A DNA stretch of 64,000 bases from Salinisphaera dokdonensis (GCF_040361215.1 NZ_APND01000003.1:186001-250000); one strand, 5' to 3'. Counted from the first letter of the stretch, positions 54,317-64,000 are shown. The notes: generated by a model from the sequence alone, not told the origin. A program made the numbers and translations.

Positions 54317-55888
54317 TCAACCGGCCACCGTTCGCGAGAACTCGGGGTTGTAGCGCCGTGCTTCATAGTCTTCGTTGACAAAACACGCCATCTGTTTCCT
54401 GTACTGGGTGGCGAAGCCCGGATACATGGTGGCGTTGAAGCCGTCCTCGGTGAGATACCAGCTCGAACACCCCGAGTTCCAATTAGTCTTTGCGAGGCGT
54501 TTTTGCAGCTCGACATTGTGCTTTGCCTGCGCCTCTTCGCGAACATCCAGTGCGCGTAGATCGTATTCCAGAATCGTGCTGATGCCCTGCACGATGTAGT
54601 CGATCTGCGGCTCCATATAAGAGAGTGCGGAATTGTGACCCGGCCCGGAATTCGGACCAAAGGTCATGAACAGGTTCGGATACCCCGAAACATTCACGCT
54701 CTTGTATGCCGTCGCACCGCGCGCCCATTCGTCGTCGAGCTGGCGACCATCCACGCCGGTGATCGGGAACGGTGCCGCGGCCTTGGGCACTGCGAAGCCG
54801 GTAGCGAAGACGATGCAATCGACCTGATGCTCGATGCCCTCGGCAGTACGAATACCCTTTTCGCAGATCTTGTCGATCGGCCACGTGTAGAGCTTGACGT
54901 TGTCACGCATGAGCGCAGGGTAGTAGTCGTTCGATATGAGCAGACGTTTGCAGCCGATACGATACTGCGGGGTGAGCTGGCGACGTACCCAGGCGTCCGG
55001 AACCTGTTGACGCAGGTAAGCCTTGGCCAAGCCTTCGAGTAGCCGCGTGACCGGCGTGTTCCAGATCACACCGCTGGCCATGGCCTCATGTGCATAGAAC
55101 AGTGCATTGCGGAACGCGGTCTGGCTGGCGGGCAGTTTCTCGAACAGCGTCTTGTTCCAGTCGGGCGCTTCGTAATCCAGCCGCGGCAAAATCCAGGCCG
55201 GCGTACGCTGGAAGACCTTGAGGAAATCCACCTGCTTGGCGAGCTTCGGCACGATCTGGTTCGCGCTCGCACCGGTGCCGACTACGGCGACACGCTTGCC
55301 GTCGAAATCGTAGTCGTTGTCCCAACGGGCGCTATGGACAATCTTGCCGCCGAAGCGGTCGATGCCGGGAATGTTGGGCAGCGACGGGTTGGCGAGCGCG
55401 CCCTGGGCTGAGACCACGCAACGCGCGTAGACGTTTTGCTTGCCGGCAATATTGATCGTCCAGATGCCGCGCGCCTCGTCGAACTTGAGGCCTTGGACGT
55501 CATGCCGAAAACGCATCAACGGTCGCAGGTCGAAACGATCGACCAGGTGATGGATATAGTCGAGAATCTCAGCGCTGCCGGAATAGCCGCGCGACCAGTT
55601 CGGGTTCTGAGCGAAAGAGAACGAATAGAGGTTGGACGGGATGTCGCAGGCCGCACCTGGATAGGTATTGTCCCGCCAGGTACCGCCGATGTCGTCTGCA
55701 CGTTCGAGAATCGCGATATCGGTGATGCCCTGTTCGCGCAGGCGAATGGCCGTGCCGAGCCCGGAAAAGCCGGCGCCAACGATGGCGACATCCAGCACTC
55801 GTGTTCTGCGTGCCGCAGGCGTCTTGCGCGCGGCCCCTGTCGTGGCCTGGGCCTTTTCCGGCGCCGCGTGACCGTTGACTGCACTCAT
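54317..55888 (-). CDS. flavin-containing monooxygenase, Baeyer-Villiger type
   Basis: The 523-residue FAD/NADPH enzyme has the FAD motif GAGFSGLG (near residue 41), the Baeyer-Villiger fingerprint F-G-G-K-I-V-H-S-A-R-W, the NADPH motif GTGASA, and ATGF near the C-terminal part. It would insert oxygen into ketones or oxidise related substrates. The ATG at 55888 overlaps the stop of the diiron gene (ATGA), so I discount a longer frame reaching 56053. It is the last gene of the SDR-diiron-monooxygenase operon. Confidence 0.9.
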   Translation of the reverse strand: MSAVNGHAAPEKAQATTGAARKTPAARRTRVLDVAIVGAGFSGLGTAIRLREQGITDIAILERADDIGGTWRDNTYPGAACDIPSNLYSFSFAQNPNWSRGYSGSAEILDYIHHLVDRFDLRPLMRFRHDVQGLKFDEARGIWTINIAGKQNVYARCVVSAQGALANPSLPNIPGIDRFGGKIVHSARWDNDYDFDGKRVAVVGTGASANQIVPKLAKQVDFLKVFQRTPAWILPRLDYEAPDWNKTLFEKLPASQTAFRNALFYAHEAMASGVIWNTPVTRLLEGLAKAYLRQQVPDAWVRRQLTPQYRIGCKRLLISNDYYPALMRDNVKLYTWPIDKICEKGIRTAEGIEHQVDCIVFATGFAVPKAAAPFPITGVDGRQLDDEWARGATAYKSVNVSGYPNLFMTFGPNSGPGHNSALSYMEPQIDYIVQGISTILEYDLRALDVREEAQAKHNVELQKRLAKTNWNSGCSSWYLTEDGFNATMYPGFATQYRKQMACFVNEDYEARRYNPEFSRTVAG

Positions 55889-56808
55889 GCCGCGCTCTTG
55901 TAGGTGAGTTCCTTGACCCAGGTCGGCACCGGGCGCAGCAACGCACGCGGGTAATAGTCTGTGAGCCGAACCATGGCATCGACCGGTACGTGATAGAGCT
56001 TGTTGCCCCGGTCGACCACCAGCCGGCCGTGGCGGCTGATCAGCTGGAACCACGGATTACGGCGCCCATCCTCGGTACGGCCACCGATACGTTCGTACTT
56101 CTTCATTGCCTTGTAGAGTTTTTCTTCCGGCAGCCCCATCGCGGCGACGTTGTCGCGCATGCGAGACAGCAACGGCAGGTAGGTTGCGATACCGACGATC
56201 AAACGCGGATTGAGCACGGTGCCCATGAAGTTTAGGCCCAGGCGATACGCCTTGCCGTGGCCCTGCATCTCGAGCACGTGGAAACCCACGCCCAGATGTC
56301 GGGATTCGTCATCGTTGATGCGCTTGAAGGCGTCGTGGCAAACCGGATCGTCGACCTGCTCCAGCAGGAAGGTACACAGCGCGCCGTCGAGGGCGACTTC
56401 CAGCATGGGGATCACCGACCCCAGCACTTCCAGCGGCATCTTGTCGGACTGGGTATCCAGCCAGTCAATTACCAGCCGCAGGTTGATGTTGGGCAGCGGA
56501 ATCTCGTCTTCTTCGAGCATGCCCCAGCGACGCATGAGAGCCATCTCAGCGTTGGCGTGGCGCTGCTCCTCGGCATGGAAATAGGTATACATCTCCTTGA
56601 GCGTCGGGTCTTCGGCCTTGCGCGCCATCGCCGCAAAGCCTCGGGCGCCGACATGTTCGATCCACATCAGATCAGACATGAAGGCCTTGAGCTTGGGCCA
56701 CTGTTCGTCGGTGATCAGCTCGGCGCCTGGAGCATCCCAGTCGATGTCGGCCAACGCCCACTGACTTGCCTTGACCTTGGCAAGCATTTTTTCGAGATCG
56801 ATATCCAT
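55885..56808 (-). CDS. ferritin-like diiron protein of unknown function
   Basis: The 307-residue helical protein has a clear diiron carboxylate ligand set in order: E51, E81-Q-R-H84, E137 and E168-S-R-H171. This matches diiron oxygenases such as AurF-type enzymes, although I cannot assign it to one. The C-terminus ends close to the membrane-like VPTWVKELTYKSAA. A GGAGGAG site precedes the start. It is co-translated with the flavin monooxygenase and preceded by an SDR, so a hydroxylation/oxidation pathway is plausible. Confidence 0.8.
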   Translation of the reverse strand: MDIDLEKMLAKVKASQWALADIDWDAPGAELITDEQWPKLKAFMSDLMWIEHVGARGFAAMARKAEDPTLKEMYTYFHAEEQRHANAEMALMRRWGMLEEDEIPLPNINLRLVIDWLDTQSDKMPLEVLGSVIPMLEVALDGALCTFLLEQVDDPVCHDAFKRINDDESRHLGVGFHVLEMQGHGKAYRLGLNFMGTVLNPRLIVGIATYLPLLSRMRDNVAAMGLPEEKLYKAMKKYERIGGRTEDGRRNPWFQLISRHGRLVVDRGNKLYHVPVDAMVRLTDYYPRALLRPVPTWVKELTYKSAA

Positions 56809-56840
56809 GCCGGTCTCCTCCCAGTATCAATTAGGACTAC

Positions 56841-57701
56841 TTATTCAGCACCCGACGCGTGAGCGCGATCGGGCGTGTCGTTTGCGGCAAACCGGTTGAT
56901 GAAACCGGCGCCCTTGGTATAGCCGGCGGGCAGCAGACGCTTGAGACGCCAGACCAGGCGCGCATCGAACTGCGGCAATACATAGAGATGGCCTCGATCG
57001 AGGCCGGCCAGCGCGCTCCTGACCACGCTTTCTGCCGGCACGCCGGTCCAGCGCATCAGGTTGTCGGCGATCTTCGACGATGACGCGCTGATCCGCCCGG
57101 CCTTCATGATGTTGGTCTGAACGAAGGTCGGGCACAGCGCGGTGACGCGGATGGGCGTGTCTGCCAGTTCGGCGGCGAGGGTTTCGGTGACGGCCAGCAC
57201 GGCCGCCTTGCTCGCGTTGTAGGCGCCCATACGCGGCGCGGCTGCAAAGCTTGCGGTAGAGGCCACATTGATGATGCCGCCCCGCCCGGCCTCGCGCAGC
57301 CTCGGGGCAAACACGTGACAGCCGTGGATCACGCCCCACATGTTTATGTCGAGCACCCATTGCCAGTCCGCCATCGTCATCTCGCCGATCGCGTGACCTC
57401 CCGCGCCCACACCGGCGTTATTGATCACCAGATCCGCCGGGCCGCCGAACCAGTCTTCTGCCGTTTGGGCGAGCTTTTCCACGTCGCCGAGCTTTGTTAC
57501 GTCACAGACGGTGGCCAGCGCGTGACCGCCCTCGGACTCGATACGCGCGACGGTCACTTCGGCCTGTGCCTGGTCGATATCCGAGCACACGACAGCACCA
57601 CCACGGGCAGCCAGTTCGATGGCGAAGGCCTGGCCTATACCGCTACCGGCGCCGGTGATGACGGCGCGGGCGCCCTTGGAAAGTCGCTTGGATCGAAACA
57701 T
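56841..57701 (-). CDS. short-chain dehydrogenase/reductase
   Basis: The 286-residue SDR has TGAGSGIGQ, an Asp-ending second strand (CSDID), NNAG, the catalytic Ser in NVASTASFA, and Y-N-A-S-K. NAD preference is likely. A GGGGTAGG site precedes the ATG. It is the first gene of the three-gene operon, 32 bases before the diiron gene, under a TGACA-type palindrome. It is a different paralogue from the SDR at 41621. Confidence 0.9.
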   Translation of the reverse strand: MFRSKRLSKGARAVITGAGSGIGQAFAIELAARGGAVVCSDIDQAQAEVTVARIESEGGHALATVCDVTKLGDVEKLAQTAEDWFGGPADLVINNAGVGAGGHAIGEMTMADWQWVLDINMWGVIHGCHVFAPRLREAGRGGIINVASTASFAAAPRMGAYNASKAAVLAVTETLAAELADTPIRVTALCPTFVQTNIMKAGRISASSSKIADNLMRWTGVPAESVVRSALAGLDRGHLYVLPQFDARLVWRLKRLLPAGYTKGAGFINRFAANDTPDRAHASGAE

Positions 57702-57737
57702 GACGCCTACCCCGATTGATTTCTGTCGTTTATCAGT

Positions 57738-57757
57738 GTGACATTACTTGATGTAAC
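57738..57757. promoter_or_regulatory. TetR-type operator upstream of the SDR/diiron/monooxygenase operon
   Basis: GTGACATTACTTGATGTAAC shares TGACATTACT with the site at 41482 and TGATGTAAC with the palindrome at 37826. It lies 37 bases before the SDR start and would overlap the promoter on the minus strand (TGATAAAC as possible -10). Confidence 0.7.
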
Positions 57758-58113
57758 GGTACGTTGACCGAAAGAGAAACGCAATCGCCTTCAGCAGCGC
57801 GCGTCGATTCGCTGCGGAACGCAGTTTTCAACGAGCAGGGCCCGGGGAAGCCGGCGGCGCGGAGAGCCGGTTTCTGAACGAATCAGCGAGGGCGCTGCCT
57901 TAGGCAGCAACGGCAACTGTCTGCCACACATCACTATTCAGAGCCGTCCGGCCACAACATGGTGGCGATACGGCATTGGCCGCTCGCGCCCGCCCCGCCT
58001 GGATTCTCCGGCGTGGTGACGCGCGAAGCCGCCCGGTCATCGGTTTGTCATGGAAACCGGCGAAGGTCTTCCGTATACTCAAATCCGTTCATCCGGATAG
58101 AGAGATAACGTCT
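57758..58113. other. 356-base region upstream of metK
   Basis: No gene is convincing. A compact hairpin GCTGCC-TTA-GGCAGC lies at about 57894-57908, and TATACT at 58074-58079 is a probable -10 box for metK, followed by the AGAGAGATAACG leader. I looked for SAM or SAH riboswitch motifs and did not find the conserved cores. Confidence 0.4.
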
Positions 58114-59289
<1,176 letters not shown>

Positions 59290-59386
59290 ACCGACCGAAT
59301 CACTTTTCCCGGTCGCGGCCGGCGGCGCGCTTCAAGCGGCGCGCCGCGCCGTGACGTCAAACCGATTTCATCAGGAGTAACCGAAC

Positions 59387-60811
59387 ATGAGCACACCTGC
59401 CGAGAAGATCGAACAGGATTACGTTGTCGCCGACATCTCGCTGGCGCCTTGGGGCCGCCGCGAGATCGAGATCGCCGAAACCGAGATGCCGGGCCTTGTC
59501 GCCCTGCGTGAAGAGTTCGGCGAACAACAGCCGCTCAAGGGCGCGCGTATCGCCGGCTCCCTGCACATGACCATCCAGACCGCCGTGCTGATCGAGACAC
59601 TCGTCGCCCTCGGCGCCGAAGTGCGCTGGGCGTCCTGCAACGTGTTCTCGACCCAGGATCACGCCGCTGCCGCGATCGCGGAAACCGGCGTGCCGGTCTA
59701 TGCCTACAAGGGCGAGTCGGCCGAGGAGTACTGGGAATATGCGCACGCGATCATGGACTGGCATGACGGCGGCCTGCCCAATCTGATCCTCGACGACGGT
59801 GGCGACGCCACCACGCTGGCCACCTTCGGCGTCAAGGCCACCGACGATCCTTCGCTGCTCGACAACCCGGGCTCGAACGAGGAAAAGGCGCTGTTCAAGG
59901 TCATGAAGAAGCGCCTGGCGGAGCAGCCGGACTTCTACAGGAATCTCGGCAAGGCGATCACCGGTGTCTCCGAGGAGACCACCACGGGCGTGCATCGCCT
60001 GTATCACCTGGCCAAGGAAGAAGGCGGCCTGACCTTCCCGGCGATCAACGTCAACGACTCGGTCACCAAGTCAAAGTTCGACAACCTCTACGGCTGTCGT
60101 GAATCGCTGGTCGACGGCATCAAGCGCGCAACCGACGTGATGGTCGCCGGCAAGGTGGCCATCGTCTGTGGCTATGGCGACGTCGGCAAGGGCAGCGTGC
60201 AGTCGCTGCGTGGCCTGGGTGCGACCGTCTGCGTCACCGAGATCGACCCGATCAACGCCCTGCAGGCGGCCATGGAAGGCCTGCGTGTGGTGGATCTGGA
60301 AGATCCGGGTGTGGTCGAACAGGCCGATATCTTCGTCACTGCCACCGGCAACTACCACGTGATCAACCACGATCATCTCACGCGGATGAAGAACGAGGCG
60401 ATCGTGTGCAACATCGGTCACTTCGACAACGAGATCGACGTGGCCTCGCTCGAGCAGTACGAGTGGGAAGAGATCAAGCCGCAGGTCGATCACATCACCT
60501 TCCCGGACGGCAAGAAGATCATCCTGCTGGCCGAAGGTCGTCTCGTGAATCTCGGCTGTGCCACCGGCCATCCGAGCTATGTTATGTCGAACTCCTTCAC
60601 CAATCAGGTGCTGGCCCAGATCGAGCTCTGGAACCATCGTGACCGCTACGAGAACAAGGTCTACGTGTTGCCCAAGCATCTCGACGAGAAGGTCGCCAAG
60701 CTGCATCTGGCGCGGGTCAACGCCAAGCTGACCAAGATGACGCCGGAACAGGCCGACTATCTGGGCGTACCGGCCGACGGCCCGTACAAGCCGGACCATT
60801 ATCGCTATTAA
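59387..60811 (+). CDS. ahcY: adenosylhomocysteinase
   Basis: The 474-residue NAD-dependent enzyme splits S-adenosylhomocysteine to adenosine and homocysteine. Motifs: the N-terminal MTIQTAVLIETL, the cofactor motif VCGYGDVGKGS, GNYHVINHDHLTRMKN, and the C-terminal KPDHYRY. It follows metK, with CAGGAG before its ATG, and ends at a strong terminator, so metF downstream may be separately transcribed or readthrough-dependent. Confidence 0.98.
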   Translation: MSTPAEKIEQDYVVADISLAPWGRREIEIAETEMPGLVALREEFGEQQPLKGARIAGSLHMTIQTAVLIETLVALGAEVRWASCNVFSTQDHAAAAIAETGVPVYAYKGESAEEYWEYAHAIMDWHDGGLPNLILDDGGDATTLATFGVKATDDPSLLDNPGSNEEKALFKVMKKRLAEQPDFYRNLGKAITGVSEETTTGVHRLYHLAKEEGGLTFPAINVNDSVTKSKFDNLYGCRESLVDGIKRATDVMVAGKVAIVCGYGDVGKGSVQSLRGLGATVCVTEIDPINALQAAMEGLRVVDLEDPGVVEQADIFVTATGNYHVINHDHLTRMKNEAIVCNIGHFDNEIDVASLEQYEWEEIKPQVDHITFPDGKKIILLAEGRLVNLGCATGHPSYVMSNSFTNQVLAQIELWNHRDRYENKVYVLPKHLDEKVAKLHLARVNAKLTKMTPEQADYLGVPADGPYKPDHYRY

Positions 60812-60850
60812 GGGCCGCGCGGCCGCCTGATAGCGCAGGCCAATGAAAGG

Positions 60851-60887
60851 ACCCGGCCCGCGCAGCGCGTGGGTCGGGTTTTTTTAT
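60851..60887 (+). terminator. rho-independent terminator after ahcY
   Basis: A 13-base stem (ACCCGGCCCGCGC with GCGTGGGTCGGGT, two wobbles) is followed by seven T residues. It lies between ahcY and metF. Confidence 0.9.
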
Positions 60888-60934
60888 GCCGTGGCAGGTC
60901 GTTGGGGCCAAGCTACGGCAAGTGGATGGACTTC

Positions 60935-61810
60935 ATGACGCATATCTCGCAGAACTCTTTCAGTATCGAATTCTTCCCGCCCAAGGGCCCGAAAGGCGCC
61001 GCACGGCTGGAAAAAGCACGCGCTGAACTGGCCACGCTGGGGCCGGATTTCTTCTCGGTGACCTTTGGCGCCGGCGGCACCACCCGCTCCGGCACGCTGG
61101 AAACGGTCCGACAGAGCATGGACAGCACCGGCATTGCCACCGCGCCGCATCTGTCGTGTATCGAAGGCACTCACGAATCGATCGGCGAACTGCTCGACAA
61201 CTACAAGAACGCAGGCGTCGAGCGCATCGTGGCCCTGCGCGGCGACCTGCCCGAGGGCATGGAGCAACCGGGCGTGTTCAGCTATGCCAACGAGCTGGTC
61301 GCGCATATCAAGGAACGCCACGGCGACGCGTTTCATCTGGAAGTCGGCTGCTATCCGGAATACCACCCGCAGGCACCGACGCCGGCGGCGGATATCGACA
61401 ACTTCGTGCGTAAGGTCGAGGCGGGCGCCGACTCGGCGATGACGCAGTACTTCTATAACGCCGACGCGTATTTCAACTTCATGGAAGAAGTCACCGCCAA
61501 GGGCGTGGATATCCCGATCGTGCCCGGCATCATGCCGATCACCGATTTCGGCCAGGTATCGCGCTTCTCGGCGATGTGCGGGGCCGATATCCCGCGCTGG
61601 ATTCGCCAGAAAATGGAAGGTTATGGCGATGACAAGGCGTCGGTACAGGCCTTCGGCCACGAAGTTGTGACACGCCTGTGCGAACAGCTGCTGGCCGGCG
61701 GTGCGCCGGGCCTGCATTTCTACAGCTTGAACAAGGCGGCCCCGACTATGGGGCTGTGGCGGGAGCTGGGCTTGCCGGTACCCGAAGGCCGGTCCAGCCA
61801 GGCGGGCTGA
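60935..61810 (+). CDS. metF: 5,10-methylenetetrahydrofolate reductase
   Basis: The 291-residue flavoenzyme makes 5-methyltetrahydrofolate for methionine synthesis. It has FSIEFFPPKG at the N-terminus, SVTFGAGGTTR, ALRGDLP, and the C-terminal GLHFYSLNKA. Start choice is open: ATG at 60935 or 60926; the former has GGATGGA upstream. It continues the methyl cycle after metK-ahcY. The ahcY terminator lies about 50 bases upstream, so its promoter may lie in that gap. Confidence 0.95.
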   Translation: MTHISQNSFSIEFFPPKGPKGAARLEKARAELATLGPDFFSVTFGAGGTTRSGTLETVRQSMDSTGIATAPHLSCIEGTHESIGELLDNYKNAGVERIVALRGDLPEGMEQPGVFSYANELVAHIKERHGDAFHLEVGCYPEYHPQAPTPAADIDNFVRKVEAGADSAMTQYFYNADAYFNFMEEVTAKGVDIPIVPGIMPITDFGQVSRFSAMCGADIPRWIRQKMEGYGDDKASVQAFGHEVVTRLCEQLLAGGAPGLHFYSLNKAAPTMGLWRELGLPVPEGRSSQAG

Positions 61811-61832
61811 ATACCGCGCCTGTTATTGAGGT

Positions 61833-61870
61833 GGTCGCCGCGGCGTATGCTGCCGGCGACCGCCGCTTTT
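61833..61870 (+). terminator. probable terminator after metF
   Basis: GGTCGCCG and CGGCGACC pair around a 13-base loop and are followed by GCCGCTTTT. The hairpin is good, the T tract short. Confidence 0.5.
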
Positions 61871-61900
61871 CCGCTGGCCCGCTCGAGGCGAGCCGCGCAA

Positions 61901-62389
61901 TCAGGCGTCGTTGAGCTCGTCTCGCATGGCGTCGTTGAAACGCGCGGTCAGACGGGCGAATTCCTGACGCTCCTGCTCCGACCACTCGTCGAACGCCAGT
62001 TCTACCCGCTCCAGGCGCCGATCACGCACACGCGACGCGGCATCGCGGCCGGCATCGGTGATGGTGACGAAACCGCCACGCCGATCGTCCGGGTTGTCGA
62101 GCTTATCGACCAGCCCGGCCTGCTTCATCGCCGCCACCTGACGGGTGACGGTCGACGCGTCGAGATTGACCTGCTCGGCGAGCGCACCGACCGACTGGCG
62201 ATCCTTGCGCTCCAGCAGGATCAGCAACAGGTAGTGCGCACGCTCGAGCCCGAAATTGAAGCGCCGGCGGGCGGCTTCCAAGCGGCGGACAAGAAACGCC
62301 AGCTCGTACTCCAGTGCTTCCACGGACGGGCAGTTCTTGGGCAGATGGTTACCCAACGACTCGTCGTTTTCTTCTGTCCTGCGGATCAT
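61901..62389 (-). CDS. MarR-family transcriptional regulator
   Basis: The 162-residue winged-helix protein has the MarR recognition helix and wing: QSVGALAEQVNLDASTVTRQ then VAAMKQAGLVDKLDNPDDRRGG. An N-terminal dimer helix and a C-terminal helix complete the fold. It is divergent from the hydroxyacid dehydrogenase gene, with 209 bases between, so it may control that gene. The effector is unknown. Confidence 0.9.
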   Translation of the reverse strand: MIRRTEENDESLGNHLPKNCPSVEALEYELAFLVRRLEAARRRFNFGLERAHYLLLILLERKDRQSVGALAEQVNLDASTVTRQVAAMKQAGLVDKLDNPDDRRGGFVTITDAGRDAASRVRDRRLERVELAFDEWSEQERQEFARLTARFNDAMRDELNDA

Positions 62390-62598
62390 GATTGATTCGT
62401 CAGCCTCGGTTGAATACCCGGAAGATGTCTAATTCCGCCCCCTTTCGGCGAACGCTTGCATCTTACACGATGTGTTCGAAAGATGATTCCACACCGTGCT
62501 CCACCGAGCGAAAGCGCCATGCAATCGCCGGCTGGCGCAGCGTTTTCGCCGCGCCTCGGTTACGATTACGCATTATATATCGAAATTAAGGAGTTGCG

Positions 62599-63552
62599 AT
62601 GCAGGGCTGTTTTCTGGATGCCGGTTCCATGGGCGACGGCCTCACATGGTCGAGTCTGGAGTCCAGCGTCGAGTCATGGCACTGGCACCACAACACGACG
62701 CGCGAGACCGTTGCCGAGCGCCTGCAGGGTGTCGATATCGCGGTCACGAACAAGGTCGTGCTCGATGCGGAAACCATTGCCGGGGCCGATCGCCTCAAAC
62801 TGATCTGTGTGGCGGCGACCGGCTTCAACAACGTCGACACCGCAGCCGCGGCCGAGCACGGGATTCCGGTGGTAAACGTCACGGGCTATGCCACGCCGGC
62901 CGTATCGCAGCACGTGCTCTCACTCATGCTCGCGCATGCCACACGCTGGGCCAGCTACGACGCCGCCGTGAAGCGCGGCGATTGGTCGGCAGGCCAATTC
63001 TTCTGCCTGCTGGACTACCCGATCGAAGAGCTGGACGGGCAGACCCTCGGCCTGGTCGGTCATGGTGAGCTGGGCCAGGCGGTGGCGCGTCTGGCCGAGG
63101 CGTTCGGCATGCAGGTGCTGGTCGCCGAACGCCCCGGTGCGACAACTGTGCGCGAAGGACGCGTGGCCATCGACGAGGTCTTCGAGCGCGCTGACATGAT
63201 CAGCCTGCACTGCCCGCTTACCGAGGACACCCGGCATCTGATCAACGCGGATGCCCTCGCCCGGATGAAGAACTCGGCTTTTCTGATCAATACCGCGCGA
63301 GGCGCCATTGTCGACAGTGAGGCGCTGATTGAGGCATTGCGCAACGGCACGATCGCAGGCGCGGCCCTGGACGTTCTCGATCAGGAACCGCCGCCCGCTG
63401 ATCATCCCCTGCTCGATCCGTCGATTCCGAACCTGATCGTGACCCCTCATACCGCCTGGGGCAGCCGCGGCGCGCGCCAGCGCATGCTCGAAGGCGTGGC
63501 GGCAAATATCGACGCGTTTCGTGCCGGCGAACAACGCAACCGGGTGAACTAG
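62599..63552 (+). CDS. D-2-hydroxyacid dehydrogenase (glycerate dehydrogenase-like)
   Basis: The 317-residue NAD-dependent enzyme has the nucleotide motif LGLVGHGELGQAVA, the NTARGAIVD motif, and catalytic Arg, Glu and His (LINTARG, DVLDQEPP, TPHTAWGSR). A good AAGGAG site precedes the ATG. It resembles HprA/glycerate dehydrogenases, but phosphoglycerate or other 2-hydroxyacids are possible. It is divergent from the MarR gene, and a TATATATC stretch just upstream of its ribosome binding site is a possible -10. Confidence 0.88.
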   Translation: MQGCFLDAGSMGDGLTWSSLESSVESWHWHHNTTRETVAERLQGVDIAVTNKVVLDAETIAGADRLKLICVAATGFNNVDTAAAAEHGIPVVNVTGYATPAVSQHVLSLMLAHATRWASYDAAVKRGDWSAGQFFCLLDYPIEELDGQTLGLVGHGELGQAVARLAEAFGMQVLVAERPGATTVREGRVAIDEVFERADMISLHCPLTEDTRHLINADALARMKNSAFLINTARGAIVDSEALIEALRNGTIAGAALDVLDQEPPPADHPLLDPSIPNLIVTPHTAWGSRGARQRMLEGVAANIDAFRAGEQRNRVN

Positions 63553-63594
63553 GCACGAAGAAAGCGGCGCGGCGTTCAGTCGCGCCGGGCTTCT

Positions 63595-64000
63595 TCAAGC
63601 GATTGACTTGCGCCAGATCAATAGACGGTTATCGCTTGGCATGGCGATATCGTCGACGAGCGACAGCCCGCCGCGGGTCGCGAGCGCATCGAGCGCTTCG
63701 ATCTCGCGCAACCCCATCGCCGGATCACGCGCCCGCAGCGCCGCGTCGAAGTTTGCGTTACCGGGCTCCGGCGTGACGCCGGCGCGCAGAAACGGGCCAT
63801 AGAGACAAAGCAGGCCGCCGGCGGCGAGCACACGACCCGCGCCGGCGAACAGCGCCTGCACGGCAGCCCAGTCCATGATGTGGGCCACGTTGGCACCATA
63901 GACCGCATCGAACGGGCCGGCCGGCCAATCGCCACGCACATCCAGCGCAAGCGGCGCCGGCAGATTGAGTTCCTTTCGATCGGCAAGTGCTGCGACCAGG
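63595..64000 (-). CDS. DUF938 class I SAM-dependent methyltransferase (5' end beyond window)
   Basis: The reading frame stays open to the right edge, giving the last 135 residues of a DUF938 protein (usually about 200). The edge segment ELNLPAPLALDV precedes the family motif GPFDAVYGANVAHIMDWAAV, then CLYGPFLRAGVTPEPGNANFD and the C-terminal SDNRLLIWRK. A GTG at 63939 could start a shorter frame, but the family match continues upstream, so the true start is outside. The function of the family is unknown. Confidence 0.85.
   Translation of the reverse strand, partial: LVAALADRKELNLPAPLALDVRGDWPAGPFDAVYGANVAHIMDWAAVQALFAGAGRVLAAGGLLCLYGPFLRAGVTPEPGNANFDAALRARDPAMGLREIEALDALATRGGLSLVDDIAMPSDNRLLIWRKSIA

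Noticed and set aside
55889..56053. N-terminal extension of the flavin monooxygenase
   Set aside because: It overlaps the diiron gene, whereas the ATG at 55888 forms a normal 4-base overlap and gives the expected N-terminus.
57900..58082. 60-codon minus-strand frame upstream of metK
   Set aside because: It covers the probable metK promoter, has no ribosome binding site, and its Arg/Ala-rich composition suggests chance.
57758..58113. SAH or SAM riboswitch upstream of metK
   Set aside because: A GAGGGCGCTGCC run near 57889 recalls part of the SAH aptamer, but the conserved second and third blocks are missing and the run simply forms a small hairpin with GGCAGC.

Overview
The window looks like the chromosome of a GC-rich, aerobic, lipid-degrading gammaproteobacterium. 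A marine or mildly halophilic member of the Salinisphaera type is my best guess, inferred from gene content (FadE-type acyl-CoA dehydrogenases, FadI/FadJ, AcrAB-type RND pump, Mla-type transporter, acidic secreted proteins). I see no tRNA or rRNA, CRISPR array, prophage or insertion sequence; the layout is that of an ordinary core-plus-accessory chromosome.

Left part (1-13.8 kb): a partial minC runs off the left edge. Next comes a plus-strand set made of a circularly permuted ATP-grasp protein, an alpha-E protein and a zinc metallopeptidase, then an EamA transporter and an alpha/beta hydrolase that overlap by 4 bases, and then fadE. A 1184-residue Ig-like lipoprotein and an OmpW-type outer-membrane barrel follow and end at a strong terminator.

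Envelope export block (13.9-24.5 kb): seven minus-strand genes in one compact run encode a complete RND efflux system (adaptor, pump, outer-membrane channel) followed directly by an Mla/MCE lipid transporter (MlaE-, MlaF- and MlaD-like proteins and a PqiC-like lipoprotein). A divergent TetR/AcrR repressor gene faces the run across an almost canonical AcrR palindrome.

Central housekeeping (24.5-37.7 kb): sanA, a vWA/MoxR pair, tkt-gap-pgk, a Tat-exported ferritin-like lipoprotein, a potassium-channel-like protein, an aminotransferase, and ribB behind an FMN riboswitch, then a MerR regulator.

Lipid and oxidation regulon (37.8-57.8 kb): an operon of a hydrolase and two paralogous PF10118 proteins; a TetR/SDR divergent pair; a beta-oxidation run (thiolase, FadJ, acyl-CoA dehydrogenase, CoA-transferase/racemase, thioredoxin-like protein); a second TetR; a PEP-CTERM protein with a sigma-54 promoter; and an SDR / diiron ferritin-like / Baeyer-Villiger-type monooxygenase operon. 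Several promoters here carry related TGACA or TGATGTAA palindromes. The PF10118 proteins and the ferritin-like protein share one E / ExxH / E / ExxH plan, so I read them as diiron enzymes.

Right end (58-64 kb): metK, ahcY and metF (activated methyl cycle), a MarR regulator, a D-2-hydroxyacid dehydrogenase, and a partial DUF938 methyltransferase running off the right edge.
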